Positions 42,853 to 51,759 of a DNA stretch of 64,000 bases are shown here, piece after piece. The notes beneath the pieces were generated by a model that was given only the letters and a program-made list of their open reading frames with translations, made no database searches and was not told the DNA's origin. The stretch comes from Bacteriovorax sp037444575. Lineage in GTDB: Bacteria; Bdellovibrionota; Bacteriovoracia; Bacteriovoracales; Bacteriovoracaceae. Within the stretch, counting starts at the first letter, position 1. Every line of letters begins with the position of its first letter. A program made the translations under genes and the position numbers. The stretch lies in NCBI GenBank assembly GCA_037444575.1, contig JBBIME010000011.1, positions 124,001-188,000 on the forward strand, read 5' to 3'.

Positions 42853-42880
42853 TTGACATTGGTACATCTGCATTTATATG
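42853..42880 (+). promoter_or_regulatory. Promoter of the secreted three-gene operon
   Basis: A perfect TTGACA (42853-42858), a 16-base spacer and TATATG (42875-42880) are followed by a ~95-base leader to the ATG at 42982. Confidence 0.6.
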
Positions 42881-42981
42881 AGTGAAATTTTTAATCTAAA
42901 AATATTTTGGCGCAATTAATTTTATCTGATATCTACAAAAAAAATGATCATCTCGAATCATTTCATCACACAGGAGCATTT

Positions 42982-43752
42982 ATGAATAATTTTTTTCTAA
43001 TTGTTGTATTGCTTTTTTCTATGAATATTAATGTCGCAAAATCAGAGGTGTGGCATTCAACAAACAAGTGGAATCATTATTGGGAGAATGAGTATAGGGA
43101 TTGGATTAATGACAATCTTTCAATAAATGTATTTAAAAAAGATTCAGGAATTCTTTCAGGTATATCTACCGATTGCGCTGATGCACTTTATGATGTAAGA
43201 ATCCAATTCGCTTACGAGCACTCACTGCCTTTTGTGATTAATGCTCCTGATTCTCTTAGATCTCAAATGAGAATATTTGGAAGTGACACTTCAATGTTCG
43301 ATTCAATAAAAGATGAAAGATCGCGTGTACGGGCCTTTATTAATTATATCAATGATGAGGTGGGGACAGAGAATTTAGCAAAAGATACATTTCCAGTGAA
43401 GATTAAAGATATTGATTCGGGGATTGTTTATTTTGTAGAGTGGTGGCTATTTGGAAAAGATGAGCATCACTCATACATAGTGAAAGGATTTGATCAAAAC
43501 AACGAACTACTTTACTACGCCTCAGATGCTCCAAGAAAAGTTCGAAAACTTCAAATTGATAGAAAATATCCAAGATTCAGTTTTAGTTCATCACCATATG
43601 GTTTTAGAAAATGGAGACTTCCTGAATATTTATTAGTCCCAGAAAAAGAAATTCCAGAAGAAGAAGGATATAGCAACGAACAATATAAAATTTTAGAAAG
43701 AGTTGGGAAAAGAGGAGTTCTCAAAGAAATTCGAAGACAGTATCAAAGATAA
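42982..43752 (+). CDS. Exported putative Cys-His hydrolase
   Basis: 256 residues from ATG 42982 (AGGAG site); an in-frame ATG 25 codons upstream has no site. Signal peptide (about 1-20). C65 in STDCADALYDVR and H162/H163 in DEHHSYIVKGF, followed by an Asp (D182), have the order and spacing of papain-like (transglutaminase/NlpC-type) catalytic centres. A basic C-terminal tail follows. It is probably a secreted or periplasmic cysteine hydrolase, by motif only. First gene of an operon with an exported protein of unknown function and an exported metalloprotease. Confidence 0.6.
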   Translation: MNNFFLIVVLLFSMNINVAKSEVWHSTNKWNHYWENEYRDWINDNLSINVFKKDSGILSGISTDCADALYDVRIQFAYEHSLPFVINAPDSLRSQMRIFGSDTSMFDSIKDERSRVRAFINYINDEVGTENLAKDTFPVKIKDIDSGIVYFVEWWLFGKDEHHSYIVKGFDQNNELLYYASDAPRKVRKLQIDRKYPRFSFSSSPYGFRKWRLPEYLLVPEKEIPEEEGYSNEQYKILERVGKRGVLKEIRRQYQR

Positions 43753-43780
43753 AAAAAGGAATTAACATAGAGGAGAGTTG

Positions 43781-45055
43781 ATGAAGAAGTTAATTTTTAC
43801 CACGTTTTTATTTCTATTAATGACTAATCTTTTTGCTGAAGAAGTAACCGTTCCACCATCTACACCTGACTTTGTTTATAAGAATTTAAGAGAGTCACAA
43901 TCTAGCTTGATCACAGCTGAGAAAAGAGTGGAAGTGGAAAAACTTTATAAAGACACTAAGTCTTTAAATGTTCTTCATTCAATTATTACTGATCATTCGA
44001 TTAATCGTTGTGCTACAAAAGTTTTAAGTGCAATTAGAAACAAGCTTAATCTAAAAAGTAAAACTGATGTCGAATATGCAATTTTAGGTTTGCGTTTAGA
44101 TGATTCTATAGACGATATTAGTGCCAAAATTTTAATGAACACTAATGATCTATCCATTATGATTCCAAATCCGATTTCAAGGGATGAGTTAAATTCAGAA
44201 GAAGAAGATAAGGCCCTTGAGGTTTTTAAAACTAAAGCAGTGGATATTCGCAACAAAAATCTTTGCATTGAGGATTCTTACAGAGATCTTGTTTCAAGTC
44301 TTGCTTCAAAGGAGCCAAAATTTTATAGAAACTTAAAGCATATTAATAAGCTGGCTCTTGATAACAATCTTGTTTCTGAAGAAAACTTTAAAATGATAGA
44401 ACTTTTTAGGGCAAAAAAAGTATATGAATGGCCAATAACACTTTCTGATTATGCTCGAAGCCTAGACGTTTTTAAGAAAAAATTTGTCGATAGAAAAAAA
44501 GAATCTGCACCATTTGTTACTAATGTTAAATATCGTCAAAAGAAATCAATGAGACAGAGTCTATATGAAAAATATGACAGCACTCAGATTATACTTCTCG
44601 CCAATATCGTTAGAGATTTAAAAAAGAGATTGGATTCTAAAGATATTACAATCAATATCGACTATTCTGATCAGCCGACAGAAATTATTAATTTAGCTCC
44701 AATGGAAAAATTTCGTTTCATTTTGAAACTTCTAAGAAAAGAGTTGGCCAATATTAATAATAGTTCATTGCTCAATGGTAAATATGCAAATTATTTGGAT
44801 CTAATTACTGCAAGCTATGAAGTTGGTTATATTAATTCAAATGAAATTGAACAACTGGCAAGTTTACAAGAAATTTGGAATCCTTCAAAAACTACAAAAG
44901 AAAAAGTGATGTACTGGGTAAGTAATTTTGGAGGAATGGCGTCCATTTTCTTACCACCCCCTTATGGATTCGTTTCAGTAATGGCCATAATGATGATTGA
45001 TCAACAATTAAAAGATGCACCAGTAGATAGAAATGCAGATTACATTCTTTTTTAG
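43781..45055 (+). CDS. Exported protein of unknown function
   Basis: 424 residues from ATG 43781, five bases after AGGAG; the TTG just before is in frame but too close to the site. Signal peptide (about 1-20). Largely helical and charged, with three scattered Cys (e.g. NRCATK) and a hydrophobic, Pro-rich end (ASIFLPPPYGFVSVMAIMMID) that may be a membrane or hinge element. It sits between the Cys-His enzyme candidate and the metalloprotease, with 28- and 7-base gaps, so it is probably part of the same activity, e.g. an inhibitor, chaperone or substrate. No family recognised. Confidence 0.65.
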   Translation: MKKLIFTTFLFLLMTNLFAEEVTVPPSTPDFVYKNLRESQSSLITAEKRVEVEKLYKDTKSLNVLHSIITDHSINRCATKVLSAIRNKLNLKSKTDVEYAILGLRLDDSIDDISAKILMNTNDLSIMIPNPISRDELNSEEEDKALEVFKTKAVDIRNKNLCIEDSYRDLVSSLASKEPKFYRNLKHINKLALDNNLVSEENFKMIELFRAKKVYEWPITLSDYARSLDVFKKKFVDRKKESAPFVTNVKYRQKKSMRQSLYEKYDSTQIILLANIVRDLKKRLDSKDITINIDYSDQPTEIINLAPMEKFRFILKLLRKELANINNSSLLNGKYANYLDLITASYEVGYINSNEIEQLASLQEIWNPSKTTKEKVMYWVSNFGGMASIFLPPPYGFVSVMAIMMIDQQLKDAPVDRNADYILF

Positions 45056-45062
45056 GAGCAAT

Positions 45063-46247
45063 ATGAAAACATTATTTTTTTCCCTAATTCTATCATGTCA
45101 GCTATCCACTGCGTTTGGGGACGTTGTGAAAAAAAGAGCTGTCGTACGCGATGAACAATTTAATGCAAAAATTGAAGAGGTTATACTTCCCAATTTAACA
45201 AGTAATAACTCTTATGAAGGTAAGTATTTCAAGATTGTTAAAGGAAAGAGTAATAAGGCCATTAGTTTTAATGACCCAGAAGAACTCCAACTAAAAGCAG
45301 CTACTACTTATTATCATTTAAATCGTGCCCGTAAATTTTATACGAACGTAATTAAGTCAAAATATGTTCAAGATTTGCCTCAACTTACTATTCGGGTTGA
45401 GTTGGGTAATGTCTTTAATGAATTGGGCCATTTTGCTAATGATAACCTAGATCCTCAATCCAACAATGCCTTAACTGTTCCAGCAGGTGATGGGTATGAA
45501 CCAGGACATGTTGATCCATGGGGAATTGAAATTTGGTTTAGACCTTCAAAAGATATCAACATAAAAGACATGAAAGGTGTTGTTGATGAAACAAATTTAA
45601 AAGCCTCTTTGAAGCTTTTTAGAAATCAAAGTCATATGATGAATTTAGAAATGTTTTTTATTAAACTTTTAAGCACTCATGACACTAAAAGTGCTATGCG
45701 ACTAGCCGGAAGCTCTGTCATACTCGAGGCCATCTATCAGAGCTCAGGTCTAATCGCTCAGTTTTTTACTCGAAAAATTTATCGCCTAGATTCTGCACTT
45801 GTTCCAGAAATCATTTATCATGAGTTCTCTCATGTGGCCTTGAGTGATCACTTGGAATTAACTCATTCTACACCTGTAAATGAAGGACTTGCTGATTATT
45901 TTGCGGGAAAAATTGCTAACAGTAAGAAGCTTGCAACACACATCAAAGACTACAATCTCTTTAGTGGAAAAGAAGTTAAGAAAAAACAAATGTACCATTT
46001 AGCTTTTGAGAGTGGTGATTTTGCAAATGCCGATTTTGTTTTTGGACTTCTCTGGAATTTGGGACAAACTGTAGGAAGTGATATTGAGGCAGAATTCGTA
46101 TACAATATGACCAAAAATCTTTCTACAAATGTTTCTATTCATGACGACTTGATTAATGCTGCTTTAGATGAATGTAAACAGTCATGTAAGGATCCATTGA
46201 ACGACAGACTTAAGCTCTACAAGCTGTTTGATTCAAAAAATATTTAA
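45063..46247 (+). CDS. Exported zinc metalloprotease (gluzincin type)
   Basis: 394 residues from ATG 45063 (AGGAG site, 7 bases after the previous stop). Signal peptide (about 1-19). HEFSH (253-257) provides the HExxH zinc site. NEGLADYF (273-280) supplies the third ligand Glu in the usual helix of gluzincins. A Cys pair (CKQSC) near the C-terminus suggests an extracytoplasmic location. It would cut proteins in the periplasm or outside. Last gene of the three-gene operon, followed by a hairpin at 46284-46322. Confidence 0.82.
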   Translation: MKTLFFSLILSCQLSTAFGDVVKKRAVVRDEQFNAKIEEVILPNLTSNNSYEGKYFKIVKGKSNKAISFNDPEELQLKAATTYYHLNRARKFYTNVIKSKYVQDLPQLTIRVELGNVFNELGHFANDNLDPQSNNALTVPAGDGYEPGHVDPWGIEIWFRPSKDINIKDMKGVVDETNLKASLKLFRNQSHMMNLEMFFIKLLSTHDTKSAMRLAGSSVILEAIYQSSGLIAQFFTRKIYRLDSALVPEIIYHEFSHVALSDHLELTHSTPVNEGLADYFAGKIANSKKLATHIKDYNLFSGKEVKKKQMYHLAFESGDFANADFVFGLLWNLGQTVGSDIEAEFVYNMTKNLSTNVSIHDDLINAALDECKQSCKDPLNDRLKLYKLFDSKNI

Positions 46248-46283
46248 GGTCAAAATATTGCACAGATATTTGGCGCTTTCTTT

Positions 46284-46322
46284 AGTCCTAGGTGTGTCTA
46301 AAATTTAGTCACTCCTGGGACT
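46284..46322 (+). terminator. Terminator-like hairpin after the metalloprotease operon
   Basis: AGTCCTAGGTGTG pairs with CACTCCTGGGACT over 13 positions (one mismatch, one G-U) around a 13-base loop and is followed by TCTCTTAT, 37 bases past the stop. Confidence 0.5.
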
Positions 46323-46358
46323 TCTCTTATAAATATATAATCTTAGAACATTTTAATA

Positions 46359-46394
46359 TTTTATAATCGGTATTATATAATACCTTTTATAATC
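46359..46394 (+). promoter_or_regulatory. Palindrome framed by TATAAT-containing direct repeats
   Basis: The perfect 16-bp palindrome GGTATTATATAATACC (46369-46384) is bordered directly on each side by the identical 10-mer TTTTATAATC (46359-46368 and 46385-46394). Each 10-mer contains a consensus -10 box. The block ends 31 bases before the ATG at 46426. It looks like an operator placed between two overlapping promoter -10 elements. Confidence 0.6.
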
Positions 46395-46425
46395 TTTTAA
46401 TGGTTACAGAAGGAGATCGATTTTA

Positions 46426-46680
46426 ATGAAGCCCTCTGAGTTAAGACTCATTATTCGCGATTCTATTCGAGATGAAAGTATTCGTAAGAATTTAAAGCGA
46501 GCAGATAAAATTCATGCTGAAAAAATTGCAGCCGCTGCGCAAGAGGAGCGGACAATACGAGAAAATAGAAAGATTTCTATGATCAAGCACTATGATGACA
46601 ATATGAAAAATCTTGAAGCAAGAGATAAAGATGTCGTAGCACACCAATCTTTTTTGAAAGATGCACTAAAAATTATCTAA
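46426..46680 (+). CDS. 84-residue charged helical protein
   Basis: AAGGAG precedes the ATG. The protein is almost wholly helical and charged (e.g. IIRDSIRDESIRKNLKRADK at the start), has no Cys and no signal peptide, and could form a coiled coil. It stands alone on the strand behind the palindromic operator-like block at 46359-46394, which suggests tight regulation. No family recognised. Confidence 0.6.
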   Translation: MKPSELRLIIRDSIRDESIRKNLKRADKIHAEKIAAAAQEERTIRENRKISMIKHYDDNMKNLEARDKDVVAHQSFLKDALKII

Positions 46681-46758
46681 TTCATAAAAAAATCATATTT
46701 TTTTTATTCAAACTTTTGCCCCATTATCATTTTTGACTATATTAATGGGGGATAACAA

Positions 46759-47301
46759 ATGAAACTTTTATTGCCAATATTTTTTCTACTAACAGTAACA
46801 AGTGTTGCATCTGCAGGTGAAAAACGCACCTATACGAAGGTTAATCCTTCAGAGGCAAAAGTCGTAATTGAAACTGATCAGTTAGGCGGAATTCAAGCAG
46901 CATCTTTTGTTGATGGCAGAGAAAATGAACGATTTATTCAAGAAATGTTTAAAGACAAAAATTCCAAACTTTATCAATTAAGAGCTGCGATTGAAAAAGA
47001 AAATTGCAATAAAAACAGCACGCCCGAAAAACCATGGATCGATGGATGTGGTCAAGTGACTTTGACAAAAGAAGTAGAAACATCATTTGGAAGAGGCGGG
47101 TGGGCATCTGCCGGTGCTGGGTATACTTTTTTTATTGGTTTTACCAATGAAGGAACAGGGAGATTTTTTGATGTATCCCATATGGCATCCATTGGTGAAG
47201 ATGTTGAAGCTCAAACTACAACTAGCGGCGATTATGCTGGCAAATCAGTAAAAACGTTAACGCTTCAAAAAGTAATTCGAATTGATGAACATACACCATA
47301 A
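46759..47301 (+). CDS. Exported protein of unknown function
   Basis: 180 residues with a signal peptide (about 1-19, ASA-G). GGGGGAT precedes the ATG. The mature part has two Cys (NCNKN and GCGQV) likely paired, and a Gly-rich beta pattern (SFGRGGWASAGAGYTFFIGF) toward the end. It is convergent with the GlsB-like gene (6 bases apart). No family recognised. Confidence 0.65.
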   Translation: MKLLLPIFFLLTVTSVASAGEKRTYTKVNPSEAKVVIETDQLGGIQAASFVDGRENERFIQEMFKDKNSKLYQLRAAIEKENCNKNSTPEKPWIDGCGQVTLTKEVETSFGRGGWASAGAGYTFFIGFTNEGTGRFFDVSHMASIGEDVEAQTTTSGDYAGKSVKTLTLQKVIRIDEHTP

Positions 47302-47307
47302 AATATT

Positions 47308-47568
47308 TTAGTCTGGTATTTGTCTATCAAATTTTTCCGTTTTTACTAACGCTAAAATTACAACTGCACCAAGCAATGCTCCAACAGCACTAGCGGCTTG
47401 ATTGGAGCTATATATTCCAATTGCTTGACCCAAAAAGCGGCCTACAAAGGCGCCACCAATACCAACGATACTAGTTAAGATTATTCCCATACTATCATTA
47501 TTACTTCTTACAAAACGTGCGACGAGAGCGACGAATAATCCTATAATGATTGTTCCTAACGTGCCCAT
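47308..47568 (-). CDS. GlsB/YeaQ/YmgE-family small membrane protein
   Basis: 86 residues, three membrane segments (about 2-20, 30-50, 62-80) with the family pattern GIILTSIVGIGGAFVGRFLG. These transglycosylase-associated stress proteins are common in Proteobacteria; the molecular role is unclear. AAGGAG precedes the ATG. A smaller relative is at 63590-63844. Confidence 0.85.
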   Translation of the reverse strand: MGTLGTIIIGLFVALVARFVRSNNDSMGIILTSIVGIGGAFVGRFLGQAIGIYSSNQAASAVGALLGAVVILALVKTEKFDRQIPD

Positions 47569-47719
47569 GATGAACTCCTTTTTATGAGCCTCTGTATTGA
47601 TAGAAGCAACTAAAATGCCAACCGATGAGATGAAACTATTTAACTTATGTTTTTTTATTATGCTTATTGCAGTGGAGAAATACTCCTAATAGATGATAAA
47701 TAATATTAAGGAGAACAGA

Positions 47720-49408
47720 GTGATATATGAAAAAATAGATAATCTAACCGCAGAGATATTAGAAAGTGACAAAAATTACTTAATGGCGGAGTGGCTTAAT
47801 GTTGTCCGATCAGAAATTAATGTCTCTAACAATAAAACTGACTCTGAGATTATCGATCATTTAGGAAGCTTTTTTAATATCCTTGTTTCTGCTCTTCGCA
47901 CATCACAAGCCTTGAGTCTATTAAATGCAAATAGAGAAATTTCAAAAAATCACGGTTTTCAGCGTGCCCAATTTTCTGATTATTCTCTTGCGCAGTTAAT
48001 GCAAGAATATCATCTTTTACGTGAGGTCATCTTCGATTATCTAGCTATTGAAAGCAATATCACTCCAACTGAAGAAGATCGAAAAATTATACATACATTT
48101 ATTGACAATGGTCTGCAGGCAGCATCGAATGAATTCATTAAAAATTTAATGGACTCCAGGGATTCTGAATCGATCAGGACACTCTCTTTAGTTAATAGAG
48201 TTGGACAAAATTTAACTTCTAAGTTGGATTTAGATAAAATACTTCACTCAGTAACCGATGCTGCCAGAGAAATTACAGGAGCAAACCTAGGTGCCTTCTT
48301 TTATACAGGGAGAGATTCAAGTGGCCAAAAACTTTTGTTCTATACATTTTCTGGTTTAGAAAAAGAGTTGATTGGAAAACTTCCTTATTTGAAATCCACT
48401 GAGGAATTTCATCCAACGTTTGCAGGTTTTGGAACAGTTCGCTCTGATGACATTACTCAGGATATTCGATTTGGGCAAAATCTAACTTATTACGGATTGC
48501 CTAAAGATAATGATTTGTCTTTAAGAAGCTACCTTGGAGTTTCTGTCATCTCTAAGGCTGGAGAAGTTTTGGGTGGACTTTTTCTAGGGCATCAAGATGT
48601 TGGACTTTTCACTGAACAAGATGAAGAGATTGTCGAAGGACTAGCAGCTCAATCCGCCATAGCGATTGAAAATAGCAGGCTATATCAAAAACTTCAGGAC
48701 GCTATAAAAGATCGCGATACTTTTCTTTCAATCGCTTCTCATGAATTAAAAACACCATTAACAAGTTTGACATTACAAAGTCAAATGAGAAGGAGACAGC
48801 TTGCTAAAGGAAATTTGACAATGTTCGAAGAAAAAAAATTAGCGGCCATGTTTGATTCTGATATTAAACAACTTGCAGGGTTGAATAGATTAATTGATGA
48901 CATGCTCGATATCTCTCGTATCCGAACTGGACGACTTGAACTCAATAAAGAAATTTTTGATTTGAGCAAGCTGACACATGAAATTGTCGATCGATTTCGT
49001 CCTCAGTTGGAAGAAGTTAGCGAAAGACTTATTTTTGATTCTATTGAACCAGTCTTTATAGAAGCAGACCCTTATCGATTAGAGCAGGTTATTGTCAACC
49101 TTTTAACGAATGCCATGAAATACGGTCAAGGTAAACCACTTGAGATTAGGGTTTTGAGTGATAGTAAAAATTGCAAAGCTTTCTTGAGTGTAAGTGATAA
49201 TGGTATGGGAATTGGAGAAGAAGATCAGGAAAGAATATTCTCCCGTTTTGAACGTGCCATATCCGCTAATGAAGTAAGTGGGCTAGGGTTGGGGCTTGCA
49301 ATTGTAAAAGACATTGTTGTTGCTCATGGTGGAGAGATTCATTTAGAAAGTGAAGTTGGAGTTGGCTCCACCTTCACTATTTCTTTTAAATTAATTAATC
49401 GAAATTAA
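47720..49408 (+). CDS. Soluble sensor histidine kinase with RsbR-like N-terminus and GAF
   Basis: 562 residues from GTG 47720, six bases after a perfect AAGGAG; the in-frame ATG at 47693 has no site and would include it. Residues ~1-155 are helical, like RsbR/RsbT-cofactor globin-like N-termini. A GAF domain (about 165-325) and the kinase core follow, with H-box SIASHELKTPLT, N-box NLLTNAMKYG, G1 DNGMGI and G2 GLGLGLAIV. No membrane segment. The stop overlaps the convergent caspase-like gene in a TTAA. No adjacent response regulator. Confidence 0.88.
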   Translation: MIYEKIDNLTAEILESDKNYLMAEWLNVVRSEINVSNNKTDSEIIDHLGSFFNILVSALRTSQALSLLNANREISKNHGFQRAQFSDYSLAQLMQEYHLLREVIFDYLAIESNITPTEEDRKIIHTFIDNGLQAASNEFIKNLMDSRDSESIRTLSLVNRVGQNLTSKLDLDKILHSVTDAAREITGANLGAFFYTGRDSSGQKLLFYTFSGLEKELIGKLPYLKSTEEFHPTFAGFGTVRSDDITQDIRFGQNLTYYGLPKDNDLSLRSYLGVSVISKAGEVLGGLFLGHQDVGLFTEQDEEIVEGLAAQSAIAIENSRLYQKLQDAIKDRDTFLSIASHELKTPLTSLTLQSQMRRRQLAKGNLTMFEEKKLAAMFDSDIKQLAGLNRLIDDMLDISRIRTGRLELNKEIFDLSKLTHEIVDRFRPQLEEVSERLIFDSIEPVFIEADPYRLEQVIVNLLTNAMKYGQGKPLEIRVLSDSKNCKAFLSVSDNGMGIGEEDQERIFSRFERAISANEVSGLGLGLAIVKDIVVAHGGEIHLESEVGVGSTFTISFKLINRN

Positions 49409-50667
49409 TTACGAATTGATTTCTGCAATTCTTCAAATCCCTTCATAAAGCTTATCATTTCTCTTGCCACATTTGTTGGCTCAGGATTTATTGGCGTTGA
49501 AACGTGACAGGTTCCAAGTTTAGGGGTTCCATCTGGATCATGATCACAGATAACTTTGGCATTACAGCTTTCGAAGTCACACATAAATTCATTGCTTGGG
49601 TGTGATTGGAAAACTAGATCAAATCGAACAATGGCATCATCAATACCTTCTACGCATTTGTTGAAATAAGTTTTATCGGAAGAAGTTGAGCACAACCAAT
49701 CATAAACAACTTGCTTAAAAGCATCCATTCCAGAATTTATAGTAATTGGAGCGACTGAAGGAAGAGCCAGAAGAGAGTTCGCCATTCCTTTTTCACAATG
49801 TCCATCTGAATTATCGAATTTACAGAAAAATTTATTAAAACTAAGTCCTCCCTCTTTAAATTGTCCCCAGACAGAGTTGTAATTATTTCGAGCTGGCTTC
49901 ATTCTTACACATACACCAAGTTTGCAAGAGAGGGTTTCATTAAAAGAAAATCTGTTAATCTCTACGTAATTTCCTCTTGTCCAATCTTCTTCTTTATACC
50001 AATGGCCATCTGATTCTATTCTTTCAAACATTGAACTAGTAAGTGCACCAGAAACAGGGAGTTCAATGATCTCGCTTAAATCAGGGGCAATAGAAAAGCC
50101 TGTATTACAGGCATTAAGAGTCACATAGGCATTCGGCAAAAAGTGCGATCGAAGTTGTCTTAAGACATTGTAGTGATCTCCTGGATAGAAAGCAGCGTTC
50201 ATGTCTCCAATTTTCATGGCCCATGGAGATGAGTGTCCATAAAAATCAAAACTCGCGATCTGAGGAAAAACCAACATTTCATTTAACATGTTTGTCGCTG
50301 TAAATTTTTCTAAAACTTTTTTTGTGACCAGAATATTGTAATTGGCGAATACTTCATCATCTGTTGTGTTAAAAACATCAGGACTACTCATGATTACTAC
50401 CTGATGATCTGGATATAATTCTTTGTAGCGATACGCTCTAGATATTCCTGATTGAAAAAATTGGTCAGAATCCTCTTTGACAGCTGAACCGACGACGATA
50501 ATGTGAGTGATTTTTTGTGTATCTAATACAAGATCTTGAAAAAGTCCTATTCGGTATTCAGTGCTTGGAAAATCCGGATAAGGATTATTAGTCATTGCAT
50601 GCGAACGATTGAACAGAAAAATGTATGTAACTATGAAAATAAGGAATGAGAATATTTTCTTATTCAT
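49405..50667 (-). CDS. Exported caspase-fold (clan CD-like) protein
   Basis: 420 residues with a signal or anchor segment (about 5-22). H145 in FDFYGHSS and C187 in YVTLNACNTG are 42 residues apart, each after a hydrophobic strand. That is the His-then-Cys order of CHAT, clostripain-like and gingipain-type peptidases. The C-terminal part has at least nine Cys (e.g. CDFESCNAKVICDHD), suggesting disulfides or metal binding in an exported domain. Probably a secreted protease; the assignment rests on the dyad pattern. AGGTGG precedes the ATG. Confidence 0.65.
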   Translation of the reverse strand: MNKKIFSFLIFIVTYIFLFNRSHAMTNNPYPDFPSTEYRIGLFQDLVLDTQKITHIIVVGSAVKEDSDQFFQSGISRAYRYKELYPDHQVVIMSSPDVFNTTDDEVFANYNILVTKKVLEKFTATNMLNEMLVFPQIASFDFYGHSSPWAMKIGDMNAAFYPGDHYNVLRQLRSHFLPNAYVTLNACNTGFSIAPDLSEIIELPVSGALTSSMFERIESDGHWYKEEDWTRGNYVEINRFSFNETLSCKLGVCVRMKPARNNYNSVWGQFKEGGLSFNKFFCKFDNSDGHCEKGMANSLLALPSVAPITINSGMDAFKQVVYDWLCSTSSDKTYFNKCVEGIDDAIVRFDLVFQSHPSNEFMCDFESCNAKVICDHDPDGTPKLGTCHVSTPINPEPTNVAREMISFMKGFEELQKSIRN

Positions 50668-50941
50668 AAAAAACCACCTGTAATAATTACGTTAAGTTTT
50701 TTTCCTAACTGAAATGCTAAGGCCCAAAAAATACTGATGGAAATACATAAATTATATGGCCTCACGTGAGTTAAATTTATATTGTCAGGTGATTTATTTA
50801 ATCAGGAGAATTATTGATTAAAATGCTTTGATAATCATCATAGTCATTCCAAATAATTTCCATCATGAATTGATATTTTTAATTCTTAACTTTATCCACA
50901 ATGATCACATGGAAGACAAAAAACTAGGAAAGGAGTTTTTT

Positions 50942-51727
50942 ATGAATTTAAAAATACAAAAAATAACAATCGGCCTTTTAGCTTCTGTTTTATTAGTTAG
51001 CGGATGTGGAAAAAAAATATATACAGAATCTGGTTCTGGACAGGGACAGGTTAAGGTACCGGAGACGAGGCCCTCTGAGCCTTTAATGCCGATTGATATG
51101 GGAGTCTCCAGTCAATTTGCTGTATTTGCCTATGCTTCTATTACTTCAACCCCAGATTCCTCAATCAATGGTAAGGTTGGACTAATGCCTGGTACTAAAG
51201 AAATGATCAAACTCAAATCATCAGAAGTTAGTGGTGGTTTAGATGACATATTGGGAAGTAATAGTGGTTTAATCCAGTCTGACTTACTTGGAAGAGCAAA
51301 GGCCGACATGGTTCTTGCCTACAAAAAAGTATTATCTCTCTCTGCCGATCCAGATAAGATTGGAACTTTTCAAGGGGATATTGGTGGAAAAAATTTAGGA
51401 CCAGGTGTTTATCAATTTAATTCTGGACTTGTTATCTCAAAAGATTTCTATCTAGAAGGATCTGAAAATGATGTTTGGATTTTTAAAATTCCAGGCCATT
51501 TGAGAGTTGGCAGTGATGTGCATATGTTTTTAAATGGGGGAGCAAAGGCAAAAAATATTTTTTGGCAAGTTTCAGGAAGTACTGTTCTTGGAGCAAATTC
51601 TGATTTTTCAGGAACAATCATTTCTCAGCAATTTGTTGATTTAAAAAATCATGCAGTATTAACTGGTCGGGCATTTGCTAAAAATGGTTTTATTAATCTC
51701 TACAAAGCAACTATCAATAATCTATAA
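50942..51727 (+). CDS. DUF3494 ice-binding-like lipoprotein 2
   Basis: 261 residues from ATG 50942 (AAAGGAG site); an in-frame ATG at 50828 is unsupported. Lipobox VSGC (Cys 22), a Ser/Gly/Pro linker, then a DUF3494 domain: QFAVFAYASITST, INGKVGLMPG, GPGVYQFNSG, DVWIFKIPGHLRVGSDV, NIFWQVSGSTVLGA, GTIISQ and GRAFAKNGFINL. It is a diverged paralogue of the protein at 37872-38672 with the same layout. A lipid-anchored surface adhesin or ice/sugar-binding domain is likely. Confidence 0.85.
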   Translation: MNLKIQKITIGLLASVLLVSGCGKKIYTESGSGQGQVKVPETRPSEPLMPIDMGVSSQFAVFAYASITSTPDSSINGKVGLMPGTKEMIKLKSSEVSGGLDDILGSNSGLIQSDLLGRAKADMVLAYKKVLSLSADPDKIGTFQGDIGGKNLGPGVYQFNSGLVISKDFYLEGSENDVWIFKIPGHLRVGSDVHMFLNGGAKAKNIFWQVSGSTVLGANSDFSGTIISQQFVDLKNHAVLTGRAFAKNGFINLYKATINNL

Positions 51728-51731
51728 CAAA

Positions 51732-51755
51732 AAGGCCCCAAAAATTTGGGGCCTT
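51732..51755. terminator. Bidirectional intrinsic terminator
   Basis: The 11-bp stem AAGGCCCCAAA pairing with TTTGGGGCCTT ends the DUF3494 gene (+). On the minus strand it lies four bases after the distal stop of the interrupted transpeptidase frame (51760-51762) and is followed by a T-run. Its place supports 51760 as the original gene end. Confidence 0.85.
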
Positions 51756-51759
51756 ATAT

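Noticed and set aside
42907..42981. Longer N-terminus for the Cys-His enzyme
   Set aside because: The AGGAG site and signal peptide fit ATG 42982; the upstream ATG has no site.
50761..50770. Perfect palindrome CTCACGTGAG in the gap between the caspase-like and DUF3494 genes
   Set aside because: Ten bases only, no second copy noticed nearby and no promoter boxes placed around it.
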